Shown here: one piece after another, positions 1-7,081 of the stretch
How positions within the stretch are numbered: the stretch's first letter is position 1
Layout of the letters: the number at the start of each line of letters is the position of its first letter
Origin: Streptomyces davaonensis JCM 4913
GTDB taxonomy: Bacteria; Actinomycetota; Actinomycetes; Streptomycetales; Streptomycetaceae
Assembly: GCF_000349325.1 (NCBI RefSeq)
Contig: NC_020504.1
Coordinates: 4,064,053-4,128,052, forward strand
DNA length: 64,000 bases
Reading direction: 5' to 3'
Made by a program: the position numbers and the translations under genes
The notes under the pieces: model-generated
What the model saw: the letters and a program-made list of their open reading frames with translations, nothing else
Database searches by the model: none
Told to the model about the DNA's origin: nothing

Positions 1-1
1 C

Positions 2-844
2 GTACCGGATCCACATCCGGAACCGCCGACCGCCCCCTCCCCCGCCGCCCTGACGCCGACTCAGGCCTTCGACGCGCTGTACGCGTTCTGCGCGCCCGCG
101 CTGGTCCGGCAGACCTATCTGCTCACCGGGCGGCGGGAGCTGGCGCGGGAGTCGGTGGAGCGGGCCTTTCAACTCGCCTGGCAGCGCTGGCCGGAGGTGG
201 CCGTCGACCGGGATCCGGCGGGCTGGGTGCGGGCGACGGCGCACGAGTACGCGCTCTCCCCCTGGCACCGGTTCCGCCCCCGCTACCGGCACCCCGAACC
301 CCCGCCCGCGGACGCCTCCGACCGGGCCCTGATGGACGTACTCCTCACCCTGCCACCGCGCCACCGCCGGACGCTGGTGCTCTACGACGGGGTCGGCCTC
401 GATCTGCCGGACACGGCGGCCGAGACGGAGGCGACCACACCCGCGGCGGCGAACCGGCTGCTGCACGCGCGCGAGACCGTGGCCGCGCGCCTGCCGGAGC
501 TGTCGGACCCGGCCGAACTGCACCGTCGCCTCACGGAAGTGGCCTCGGCGGAACGACTGCGCGCCGCGAAGCCGCCGACGGTACGCACCGGCAGCGAGCG
601 CCGGGCCAGCTTCTGGACCCGCGCCGCCATCGCCTTCACGGTCGCCCTCATCGGCACCACCGCCCTCACCCTGCGCACGGCCCCCACCCAGTACGAACCC
701 CCGGTGGCCCCGGGCACCACCATCCGCGGCGTCCCCCCGAGGGTGGCCCCGGGGCCACTGTCGGAGAGGGAGCAGAAACTACGGACGAAACTCCGGGAGG
801 AGACGACGAGCGGCCCGGAGAGACTGGTCCCACAGAGCCGCTGA
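2..844 (+). CDS. sigma-70-like region-2/HTH protein with C-terminal membrane anchor, 5' partial
   Basis: The reading frame is open from the left edge of the window, so the start codon lies outside it. The first ~110 visible residues look like an ECF-type sigma region 2 (FDALYAFCAPALVRQTYLLT, then a run ending FQLAWQRWPEV) followed by a region-4-like part (LMDVLLTLPPRHRRTLVLYD). After that comes one hydrophobic stretch (AAIAFTVALIGTTALTL) and a short Pro/Arg-rich tail. It is therefore a sigma-factor-like protein fused to a single transmembrane helix. Whether it still directs transcription is unknown. It converges on sucD, with a strong hairpin between them. Confidence in the coding call is high, in the function moderate. 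Confidence 0.75.
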   Translation, partial: VPDPHPEPPTAPSPAALTPTQAFDALYAFCAPALVRQTYLLTGRRELARESVERAFQLAWQRWPEVAVDRDPAGWVRATAHEYALSPWHRFRPRYRHPEPPPADASDRALMDVLLTLPPRHRRTLVLYDGVGLDLPDTAAETEATTPAAANRLLHARETVAARLPELSDPAELHRRLTEVASAERLRAAKPPTVRTGSERRASFWTRAAIAFTVALIGTTALTLRTAPTQYEPPVAPGTTIRGVPPRVAPGPLSEREQKLRTKLREETTSGPERLVPQSR

Positions 845-848
845 ACAC

Positions 849-886
849 CGATGGGCCCGTCCCCCACCCGGGGAACGGGCCCATCG
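849..886. terminator. bidirectional terminator between the sigma-like gene and sucD
   Basis: A perfect 12-bp stem (CGATGGGCCCGT with ACGGGCCCATCG), extended by CCCC/GGGG, sits between two convergent stop codons (844 and 904). There is no long T run, as is usual in Streptomyces. Confidence 0.8.
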
Positions 887-903
887 ACGTGCAGCCTGGA
901 AAC

Positions 904-1788
904 TCAGGCGGAGAGAATCTCCCGCGCCAGCTTCGCCGTCTCGGTCGGGGTCTTGCCGACCTTGACGCCTGCGGCCTCCAGGGCCTCCTTCTTCGCCTGG
1001 GCCGTGCCGGAGGAGCCGGAGACGATGGCGCCGGCGTGGCCCATGGTCTTGCCCTCGGGCGCGGTGAAGCCCGCGACGTAACCGACGACCGGCTTGGTCA
1101 CGTTCTTCGCGATGAAGTCCGCGGCCCGCTCCTCGGCGTCGCCACCGATCTCACCGATCATCACGATCAGGTCGGTGTCGGGGTCGGCCTCGAACGCGGC
1201 GAGCGCGTCGATGTGCGTCGTACCGATGATCGGGTCGCCACCGATGCCGACGGCGGTCGAGAAGCCGATGTCACGCAGCTCGTACATCATCTGGTACGTC
1301 AGCGTGCCGGACTTCGAGACCAGGCCGATACGGCCCGGCTTGGTGATGTCGCCCGGGATGATGCCGACGTTCGACTGACCCGGCGTGATGATGCCGGGGC
1401 AGTTCGGGCCGATGATCCGGGTCTTGTTGCCCTTCTTGCCGGCGTACGCCCAGAACGACGCCGAGTCGTGCACGGCGATGCCCTCGGTGATCACGACGGC
1501 CAGCGGGATCTCGGCGTCGATGGCCTCGACGACCGCGTCCTTGGTGAACTTCTCCGGCACGAAGATGACGGAGACGTTGGCGCCGGTGGCCTCGATGGCC
1601 TCCTTGACGGTGCCGTAGACCGGTACCTCGGTACCGTCGAAGTCCACGGTCGTGCCCGCCTTGCGAGGGTTCACGCCGCCCACGACGTTGGTGCCGTCGC
1701 CCAGCATGAGCTTGGTGTGCTTCATGCCCGTGGCGCCGGTCATGCCCTGGACGATGACCTTGCTGTCCTTGTTGAGCCAGATAGCCAT
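904..1788 (-). CDS. sucD: succinyl-CoA synthetase alpha subunit SucD
   Basis: 294 residues, full length for the family. SucD with SucC interconverts succinyl-CoA and succinate with substrate-level formation of a nucleoside triphosphate in the TCA cycle. The N-terminal CoA-binding Rossmann part ([12 protein letters not shown]) is followed by the ligase part. The active-site phosphohistidine lies in GHAGAIVSG near residue 244. It starts 27 bp after the sucC stop, so the two form an operon. The ATG is preceded by a purine-rich AGGACGAGGA, somewhat far upstream. The call is secure. Confidence 0.98.
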   Translation of the reverse strand: MAIWLNKDSKVIVQGMTGATGMKHTKLMLGDGTNVVGGVNPRKAGTTVDFDGTEVPVYGTVKEAIEATGANVSVIFVPEKFTKDAVVEAIDAEIPLAVVITEGIAVHDSASFWAYAGKKGNKTRIIGPNCPGIITPGQSNVGIIPGDITKPGRIGLVSKSGTLTYQMMYELRDIGFSTAVGIGGDPIIGTTHIDALAAFEADPDTDLIVMIGEIGGDAEERAADFIAKNVTKPVVGYVAGFTAPEGKTMGHAGAIVSGSSGTAQAKKEALEAAGVKVGKTPTETAKLAREILSA

Positions 1789-1815
1789 GGTGTGTTCTGT
1801 CCTCGTCCTGAGTGC

Positions 1816-2994
1816 TTACTTTGCGGCGTGGGCCAGCTCGGCGGCCTTGTCGGCCGCGCCGTCCATGGTGTCGACGCGCTGCACCAGCGGGTGGTTGGCG
1901 TCGGTGAGGATCTGCCGGCCGAGCTCGGCGTTGTTGCCGTCGAGCCGGACGACCAGCGGCTTGGTGACGTTCTCGCCACGGTCCTCGAGGAGCTTCAGGG
2001 CCTGGACGATGCCGTTGGCGACCTCGTCACAGGCGGTGATGCCACCGAAGACGTTGACGAAGACGGACTTGACGTCCGGGTCGCCGAGGATGATCTCCAG
2101 ACCGTTGGCCATGACCTGGGCGGAGGCGCCACCGCCGATGTCCAGGAAGTTGGCCGGCTTCACGCCACCGTGGTTCTCACCGGCGTACGCGACGACGTCG
2201 AGGGTCGACATGACCAGACCGGCACCGTTACCGATGATGCCGACCTCGCCGTCGAGCTTGACGTAGTTGAGGTTCTTCTCCTTGGCGGCGGCCTCGAGCG
2301 GGTTGGCCGCGGCCTTGTCGTGCAGCTCGTCCCAGTCGTGACGGAACTCGGCGTTGTCGTCGAGCGACACCTTGCCGTCCAGGGCGATGACGTCACCGGA
2401 GGCGACCTTCGCGAGCGGGTTGACCTCGACGAGGAGGGCGTCCGACTTGATGAAGGTGTCCCACAGGGTGACGAGGACGTTCACGACCTTGTCCGCGACC
2501 TCGGCCGGGAACTTCGCGGCCGCGACGATCTCGCGGGCCTTCTCCTCGGTCACACCGTCGATCGCGTCGATCGGCGTCTTGGCGACGGCCTCCGGACGGG
2601 TGGCCGCCACCTCCTCGATCTCCATGCCGCCCTCGACGGAGGCGATGGAGAGGAAGGTGCGGTTGGCACGGTCGAGGAGGAAGGAGACGTAGTACTCCTC
2701 CAGGATCTCCGGGGCCGTCTCGGCGATCATCACCTTGTGGACCGTGTGGCCCTTGATGTCCATGCCGAGGATGTCCGTCGCGCGGGCGACGGCCTCGTCC
2801 GCGGTGGCGGCGAGCTTCACGCCACCGGCCTTGCCACGGCCGCCGACCTTCACCTGGGCCTTGACGACGGACTTGCCACCGAGACGCTCAGTGGCTGCGC
2901 GGGCCGCCTCAGGCGTGTCGATGACTTCACCGGCCAGCACCGGTACATCGTGCTTGGCGAAGAGGTCCCTCGCCTGGTACTCGAACAGGTCCAC
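1816..2994 (-). CDS. sucC: succinyl-CoA synthetase beta subunit SucC
   Basis: 392 residues, the usual length. It has an N-terminal ATP-grasp domain ([19 protein letters not shown] start, [14 protein letters not shown] nucleotide loop) and a C-terminal CoA-ligase domain with IVNVFGG-like motifs ([17 protein letters not shown]). The start is GTG at 2994 with only a weak GGAAG ahead of it. It is the first gene of sucCD. The 430-bp upstream region is noncoding and should hold the promoter. Confidence 0.98.
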   Translation of the reverse strand: MDLFEYQARDLFAKHDVPVLAGEVIDTPEAARAATERLGGKSVVKAQVKVGGRGKAGGVKLAATADEAVARATDILGMDIKGHTVHKVMIAETAPEILEEYYVSFLLDRANRTFLSIASVEGGMEIEEVAATRPEAVAKTPIDAIDGVTEEKAREIVAAAKFPAEVADKVVNVLVTLWDTFIKSDALLVEVNPLAKVASGDVIALDGKVSLDDNAEFRHDWDELHDKAAANPLEAAAKEKNLNYVKLDGEVGIIGNGAGLVMSTLDVVAYAGENHGGVKPANFLDIGGGASAQVMANGLEIILGDPDVKSVFVNVFGGITACDEVANGIVQALKLLEDRGENVTKPLVVRLDGNNAELGRQILTDANHPLVQRVDTMDGAADKAAELAHAAK

Positions 2995-3226
2995 GCGCTT
3001 CCGTCCCTATCAGTGATCTCGCGGTTCGTTGGATGCGTGGGCGTGCCGCGAAGGGCAACGTGACGTCCGCTGTCACAAGGGAGGCGCACACGGTGACCGA
3101 GCGCGCGGCATGTCCGTCTCGCAGGTTATCGCCGCTCGCCGGGGGCTTCTAAATCAGGGGTCACACCTGAGCGGTGATACCTGTCACATGATGCCGCGCT
3201 CACTGGCACGGGGTGCCTGGAGTGAT

Positions 3227-3262
3227 GGGCCTCACCGGGCTGGGGTTGACCCGGTGAGGCCC
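3227..3262 (-). terminator. hairpin, 13-bp perfect stem
   Basis: GGGCCTCACCGGG pairs exactly with CCCGGTGAGGCCC across a 10-nt loop, upstream of sucC and downstream of the secreted-protein gene. It is probably a terminator that insulates sucCD. Confidence 0.65.
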
Positions 3263-3313
3263 CTTGAACAGCCCAAAGGGGCACGAATACGCGCGTCCCC
3301 GAGGGCTCCGGCC

Positions 3314-3343
3314 GGGCGGTCCCCACCCCAATGGGGACCGCCC
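3314..3343 (-). terminator. hairpin terminator after the repeat-rich secreted-protein gene
   Basis: GGGCGGTCCCCA pairs exactly with TGGGGACCGCCC (12 bp, 6-nt loop), about 80 nt past the stop of the minus-strand gene ending at 3424. Confidence 0.7.
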
Positions 3344-3423
3344 GCCCCGTCCGTGAGGACCCGGCCGGACGGATCCGACGGCTTTCGGCCGTCCGGGTTC
3401 CGGTCGCCCCACGGAAACCGGAA

Positions 3424-4512
3424 TCAGAGGGTGCGCACGTAGCCCGGGGTGACCGATTCCGCGACGCCCTGGACACCGGTGACGGCGTTGCGGGCGAGCG
3501 GGGTGGCGGTCACGTCGTCGGCGACGGGGGTGACCTGACCGACAGTGCCGTCGGCGAAGGGGCCGACCTGACCGGTCACGCCGTACGCCAATGCCTCGGC
3601 ACTCTGGCTGACCGGCTGGACGAGTCCGACGACCGGCTCGGCGACGGCCTCGGCGAACGGCGGCACCTGTCCGACGACCCCGTGCGCGAAGGGGTCGACC
3701 TCGCCGACCAGCCCCTGCGCGAGCGGCTGCACATCACCGGTCACGCCGTACGCCAGCGCGCCCGCGTCGGTCACGGCCTGCCCGGCGACGGGGGTGACGC
3801 CGTGCACCGCGGTCCGCGCGACGGGCGGCAGCACGGCACCCTGCGCGTCCTCGGTGACCTGATGGACCAGACCGCCGGCGTACGGCTGTACGTCCGCCAG
3901 GGCGCCCTCGACGACCGGGAGCGCGTCGGAGACGGTGCCGGTGGCGATGGGGAGCGCCCCGTCCAGGGCGGAGGTGGCGAGGGGTGGGGTGGCTGCGGTG
4001 GCGGTCTCCTGGGCGTGGGCCTGGGCGGCGGCGAGGGCCTGCTCCAGTTCGGGGGCGAAGGCGGAGAGGGGGCCGAAGAGGTAGTCGACGGTGTCGGAGG
4101 CGTCGGGGGTGTCGGGGGTGTTTTGCGGCACGGTCTTTGCTTCGGTCAGGGTGTCGTGGGTGGTGGCGGTTGCCGACTGCGCGGCCTGCGTGGCTCGGGC
4201 CGCCTTGACGCCCTCGGTGAGCTTGACGGCGCCGCCCTTGAGCTGGGCGGTCTTCGAAGCGGCGGTCGCCTGGGCTGCCTGCGTGGCCTTCGTCGCCTTC
4301 TCGGCGCTCGGGACGTCGACGTCGACGGCGACCTTCTCGGTGACGTCCTCGGTCACGCCCTCGGCGAGGTCGCCGGCCGGGTCGGTCGTGGCGTCCGGCA
4401 CGGACAGGGTGGAGGCGGGCAGTTCGGAGGCGTTCGCGGCGGTGGAGCCGAGCGCCCACGCACCGGTGACTCCGGCGGCTATGACGATGGAGCGGCGGAT
4501 GTTCTTGTTCAT
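3424..4512 (-). CDS. secreted low-complexity protein with repeated VG(Q/D/E)VxPxA units
   Basis: 362 residues from ATG 4512 (MNKNIRRSIVIAAG), with a Sec signal peptide ending about ANASELP. An upstream extension of the frame is Pro-rich and lacks a ribosome site, so it is excluded. The mature part has an Ala/Thr/Lys-rich helical stretch (~60-130). It then has a C-terminal half of degenerate repeats about 11-14 residues long, such as GVTGDVQPLAQGLV, GEVDPFAHGVVGQV and GQVGPFADGTVGQV. There are no enzymatic motifs and no cysteine pattern. It resembles actinomycete exported proteins of unknown function. The downstream co-directional neighbour is sucC, behind two terminators. The upstream neighbour at 4635 is another exported protein, suggesting a shared envelope role. 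Function unknown. Confidence 0.8.
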   Translation of the reverse strand: MNKNIRRSIVIAAGVTGAWALGSTAANASELPASTLSVPDATTDPAGDLAEGVTEDVTEKVAVDVDVPSAEKATKATQAAQATAASKTAQLKGGAVKLTEGVKAARATQAAQSATATTHDTLTEAKTVPQNTPDTPDASDTVDYLFGPLSAFAPELEQALAAAQAHAQETATAATPPLATSALDGALPIATGTVSDALPVVEGALADVQPYAGGLVHQVTEDAQGAVLPPVARTAVHGVTPVAGQAVTDAGALAYGVTGDVQPLAQGLVGEVDPFAHGVVGQVPPFAEAVAEPVVGLVQPVSQSAEALAYGVTGQVGPFADGTVGQVTPVADDVTATPLARNAVTGVQGVAESVTPGYVRTL

Positions 4513-4634
4513 GCGTGCGTCAGATCCTTCGGGGACTGCGACGGGATGGGGGACATTCCGCGCCGGGTCGGGTACGACTCCGGCGGCATCCGTCCGGTGC
4601 CACAAAGGGGCTTTCCGGACGGGGCAGCCCTGCT

Positions 4635-5576
4635 CTAGGCAGGGGATACGGGAATGTCCCGGTACTCGTCCCGGGTCTCGTCCGCGTCGACGCGCGCGGC
4701 GGCGCCGGGCACCAGCAGCAGCGGCGCCCGGTGGTTCAGGGCGACGGCATGGGCGTCGCCGTGTCTGGGCGTGCCGTTGTCCATCGTCGCCTGGTGGTCC
4801 AGCGCACCGCCCGGACCGTCCGCGGGCGCGTGCGGCGCCGGGGCGGGCGCGGGCGGGACGGAGTCGGCACGGTGGTGGGGGTACGCCACGGCGCGGTCCA
4901 CGGTGACGTCGTACGACGTGCTGGACCGCGGTCCGTGCGGCGTGCCCTTCTCGGCCTTGGCGCGCCTCGCGGAGTCGCCGGTCGAGGAGGCGCCCTGCTC
5001 CTGCTCCGGTTCCGGCTGTGGCGCCGTGGTGGTCGGTGCGGGCAGCGTCTCCACGGGCAGTTCGGGGAGCGCGGGGAGTTCCGACAGACCGGGGAGCGCG
5101 GGCAGCTCCGGCTGCTCCGGTGACTCGGGCAGCAACGTCTCTCGTGCGTCGTCCAGGCCCTCGGTCACCGCCCCGACCACGTCACCGACCGGCCGCACGA
5201 CACGCTCGCCGACAGCCGGGACGAGGTGCTCGGTGACGGGCTGAAGAATCCGGTCACCGTCAGCGCCGTCACGAAGCGGCGCCTCCGGCAGCGGGCTCTG
5301 TTGAGGCGCCGGGTCCTGCGCGGTGGGCGCGGAGTCCCGCGCGGTGGGCGCGGAGTCCCGCGCGGTGGGCGCATGACCCACCTGTTCCACCACTCGTCCG
5401 AGCGACGCGCGCACCTCGCCCGCAGGCACGCCGTCCACCGCCTGCGCCTGCTGCCCCCACAGGAGGCCCAGCGCGAACAACCCGCCCACCAGCAGCGCCA
5501 GATACAGCGCACGCCGTCCGGCCGCTGTGCGCGGGATGCGCAGAGCGGCAGCGGGCGGGGCTGCTGGCGGGGTCAA
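4635..5576 (-). CDS. exported or membrane-anchored Pro/Ala-rich protein with short tandem repeats
   Basis: 313 residues from a TTG at 5576, with GGGAGGA about 10 nt upstream. The start is the least certain part of this call. One hydrophobic segment (ALYLALLVGGLFALGLLW, ~25-42) could be a signal anchor. The mature part contains three copies of a 7-residue unit (APTARDS, APTARDS, APTAQDP), a Leu/Pro repeat zone (LPALPGLSELPALPELPVE) and valine-rich segments (VTEHLVPAVGERVVRPVGDVV) that resemble the repeats of the neighbour at 3424-4512. The two genes are 122 bp apart and probably cotranscribed. No known domain was recognised. Confidence 0.7.
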   Translation of the reverse strand: MTPPAAPPAAALRIPRTAAGRRALYLALLVGGLFALGLLWGQQAQAVDGVPAGEVRASLGRVVEQVGHAPTARDSAPTARDSAPTAQDPAPQQSPLPEAPLRDGADGDRILQPVTEHLVPAVGERVVRPVGDVVGAVTEGLDDARETLLPESPEQPELPALPGLSELPALPELPVETLPAPTTTAPQPEPEQEQGASSTGDSARRAKAEKGTPHGPRSSTSYDVTVDRAVAYPHHRADSVPPAPAPAPHAPADGPGGALDHQATMDNGTPRHGDAHAVALNHRAPLLLVPGAAARVDADETRDEYRDIPVSPA

Positions 5577-5768
5577 GGGGGGCGGGTCCTCCCGTACGGC
5601 GGAACAAGCGTTCGCGGAGCGAGCATCGATCCTCGCACGGGGCTCCCGCGGTTGCGCAAGCCCCCTGTTACCGATGGGTACTCATGTCCCTTTTGCTGAG
5701 CCGAGTCGGGAGACAACGGGACGTCAGTACGTCGACAAATCACCGGGAAATCAGCCCGCCCAGGCCCC

Positions 5769-6932
5769 TCACACCGTGTCCGGCACCGGTATCGGCCGCT
5801 TCTCGATCGCCGCCGCCATCACCTCCGGGAACAGGTCCGGCGTACACGCGAACGCCGGTGCGCCCAGCGCGGCGAGCGCTGCCGCGTGCTCCCGGTCGTA
5901 AGCCGGCGCCCCCTCGTCGGAGAGCGCGAGCAGCGCCACGAACTGCACGCCCGACGCCTTCATCGCCGCCACCCGCTTCAGCATCTCGTCACGGATGCCC
6001 CCTTCGTAGAGGTCGCTGATCAGCACGACCACCGTCTCCGCGGGCCGGGTGATCTGTGATTGGCAGTACGCCAGCGCCCGGTTGATGTCCGTACCGCCGC
6101 CGAGCTGCGTGCCGAAGAGGACGTCGACCGGATCGTCGAGCTGGTCGGTGAGGTCGACGACCGCGGTGTCGAAGACCACCAGCCGGGTGTCGATCGACCG
6201 CATGGAGGCCAGCACCGCCCCGAACACCGACGCGTACACCACGGACGCCGCCATCGACCCCGACTGGTCGATGCAGAGCACGACCTCCTTCTTCACCGAC
6301 TGGGAGGCGCGGCCGTAGCCGACGAGCCGCTCGGGCACGATCGTCCGGTACTCCGGGAGATAGTGCTTGAGGTTGGCGGCGATCGTGCGGTTCCAGTCGA
6401 TGTCGTGGTGGCGCGGCCGGTTGATTCGCGCGCTGCGGTCGAGGGCGCCGGTCAACGTCGCCCGCGTGCGGGTGGCAAGGCGCTTCTCCAGGTCCTCGAC
6501 GACCTTGCGCACCACGGCCCGTGCCGTCTCCTTGGTGGTCTCCGGCATCGCCTTGTTGAGGGAGAGCAGCGTGCCGACGAGATGCACGTCGGCCTCCACC
6601 GCCTCCAGCATCTCCGGTTCCAGGAGCAGCGTGGACAGGCCGAGCCGGTCGATGGCGTCGCGCTGCATGACCTGGACCACGGAGGAGGGGAAGTAGGTGC
6701 GGATGTCGCCGAGCCAGCGCGCGACGGACGGCGCCGACGCCCCGAGCCCCGCCGAACGGTCCTTCCCCGTCCGGGGTTTGTCCCCCTTGCCGTAGAGCGC
6801 GGTGAGCGCCCCGTCCATCGCGGCGTCCTGCCCGGCCAGTTGGCATCCGGTACCGTCGGCCGTCTCCCCGCCGAGCACCAGACGCCAGCGGCGCAGCCGC
6901 TCCTGCGCCGGGTCCGCCATCCCGGTCGTCAT
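5769..6932 (-). CDS. vWA-domain protein of a MoxR/vWA module (YehP-like)
   Basis: 387 residues from ATG 6932, with GGAGG upstream. The N-terminal ~215 residues are helical and family-specific. A von Willebrand A domain follows, with an intact MIDAS: DQSGSM (residues 222-227), the conserved Thr in LGGGTDIN, and Asp in LISDLYEGG. No signal peptide is seen, so it should be cytosolic. In MoxR systems the vWA protein is the usual ATPase partner. The start overlaps the stop of the upstream 50-codon ORF by 4 bp (ATGA), so translation is coupled, and it is the last gene of the moxR-DUF5682-small ORF-vWA operon. Substrate unknown. Confidence 0.9.
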   Translation of the reverse strand: MTTGMADPAQERLRRWRLVLGGETADGTGCQLAGQDAAMDGALTALYGKGDKPRTGKDRSAGLGASAPSVARWLGDIRTYFPSSVVQVMQRDAIDRLGLSTLLLEPEMLEAVEADVHLVGTLLSLNKAMPETTKETARAVVRKVVEDLEKRLATRTRATLTGALDRSARINRPRHHDIDWNRTIAANLKHYLPEYRTIVPERLVGYGRASQSVKKEVVLCIDQSGSMAASVVYASVFGAVLASMRSIDTRLVVFDTAVVDLTDQLDDPVDVLFGTQLGGGTDINRALAYCQSQITRPAETVVVLISDLYEGGIRDEMLKRVAAMKASGVQFVALLALSDEGAPAYDREHAAALAALGAPAFACTPDLFPEVMAAAIEKRPIPVPDTV

Positions 6933-7081
6933 GCGCTCACCCCTCCGCCGAGGCCCTCCCACAGCGGCATCACAGGAACGGTCGTCGCAGGTGGCCGCCC
7001 CTCGGCCCCCAGCTCCCCCTGCCCCGCGGCGTCCGCCACCCGCGCCCGCTCCCCCGGCTCGCTCAGTCCGTCGGTCTTCAT
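6929..7081 (-). CDS. 50-residue translationally coupled small protein in the MoxR operon
   Basis: This short ORF fills the gap between the DUF5682 and vWA genes. Its ATG (7079-7081) overlaps the DUF5682 stop as ATGA, and its own stop (6929-6931) overlaps the vWA ATG as ATGA. Two exact 4-bp overlaps make a real coupled gene likely. The peptide starts MKTDGLSEPGERARVAD and ends MPLWEGLGGGVSA. It is mostly polar with no membrane segment, and no family was recognised. It may be a small subunit, or a coupling ORF that keeps translation continuous. Confidence 0.65.
   Translation of the reverse strand: MKTDGLSEPGERARVADAAGQGELGAEGRPPATTVPVMPLWEGLGGGVSA

Larger units (their letters stand above)
2995..3423. 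other. intergenic region upstream of sucC with two strong hairpins
   Basis: No gene is seen in these 429 bases. The half near 3420 holds two terminator-like stems (listed separately) downstream of the minus-strand gene ending at 3424. The half near sucC should hold the sucCD promoter. The imperfect palindrome around 3162-3188 (ggtgatacc/ggtatcacc type, with GTG-N8-CAC spacing on the minus strand) could be an operator, but no family match is firm. Confidence 0.5.

Noticed and set aside
889..3063. 724-codon open frame on the plus strand across sucCD
   Set aside because: It is antisense to sucD and sucC, whose motifs are certain. The Asp/Val/Gly/Arg-rich translation is the usual shadow of GC-rich coding DNA.
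3162..3188. Crp-like site (GTG-N8-CAC) upstream of sucC
   Set aside because: One half differs from the consensus and the spacing to any promoter is unclear; kept only as a note in the intergenic entry.
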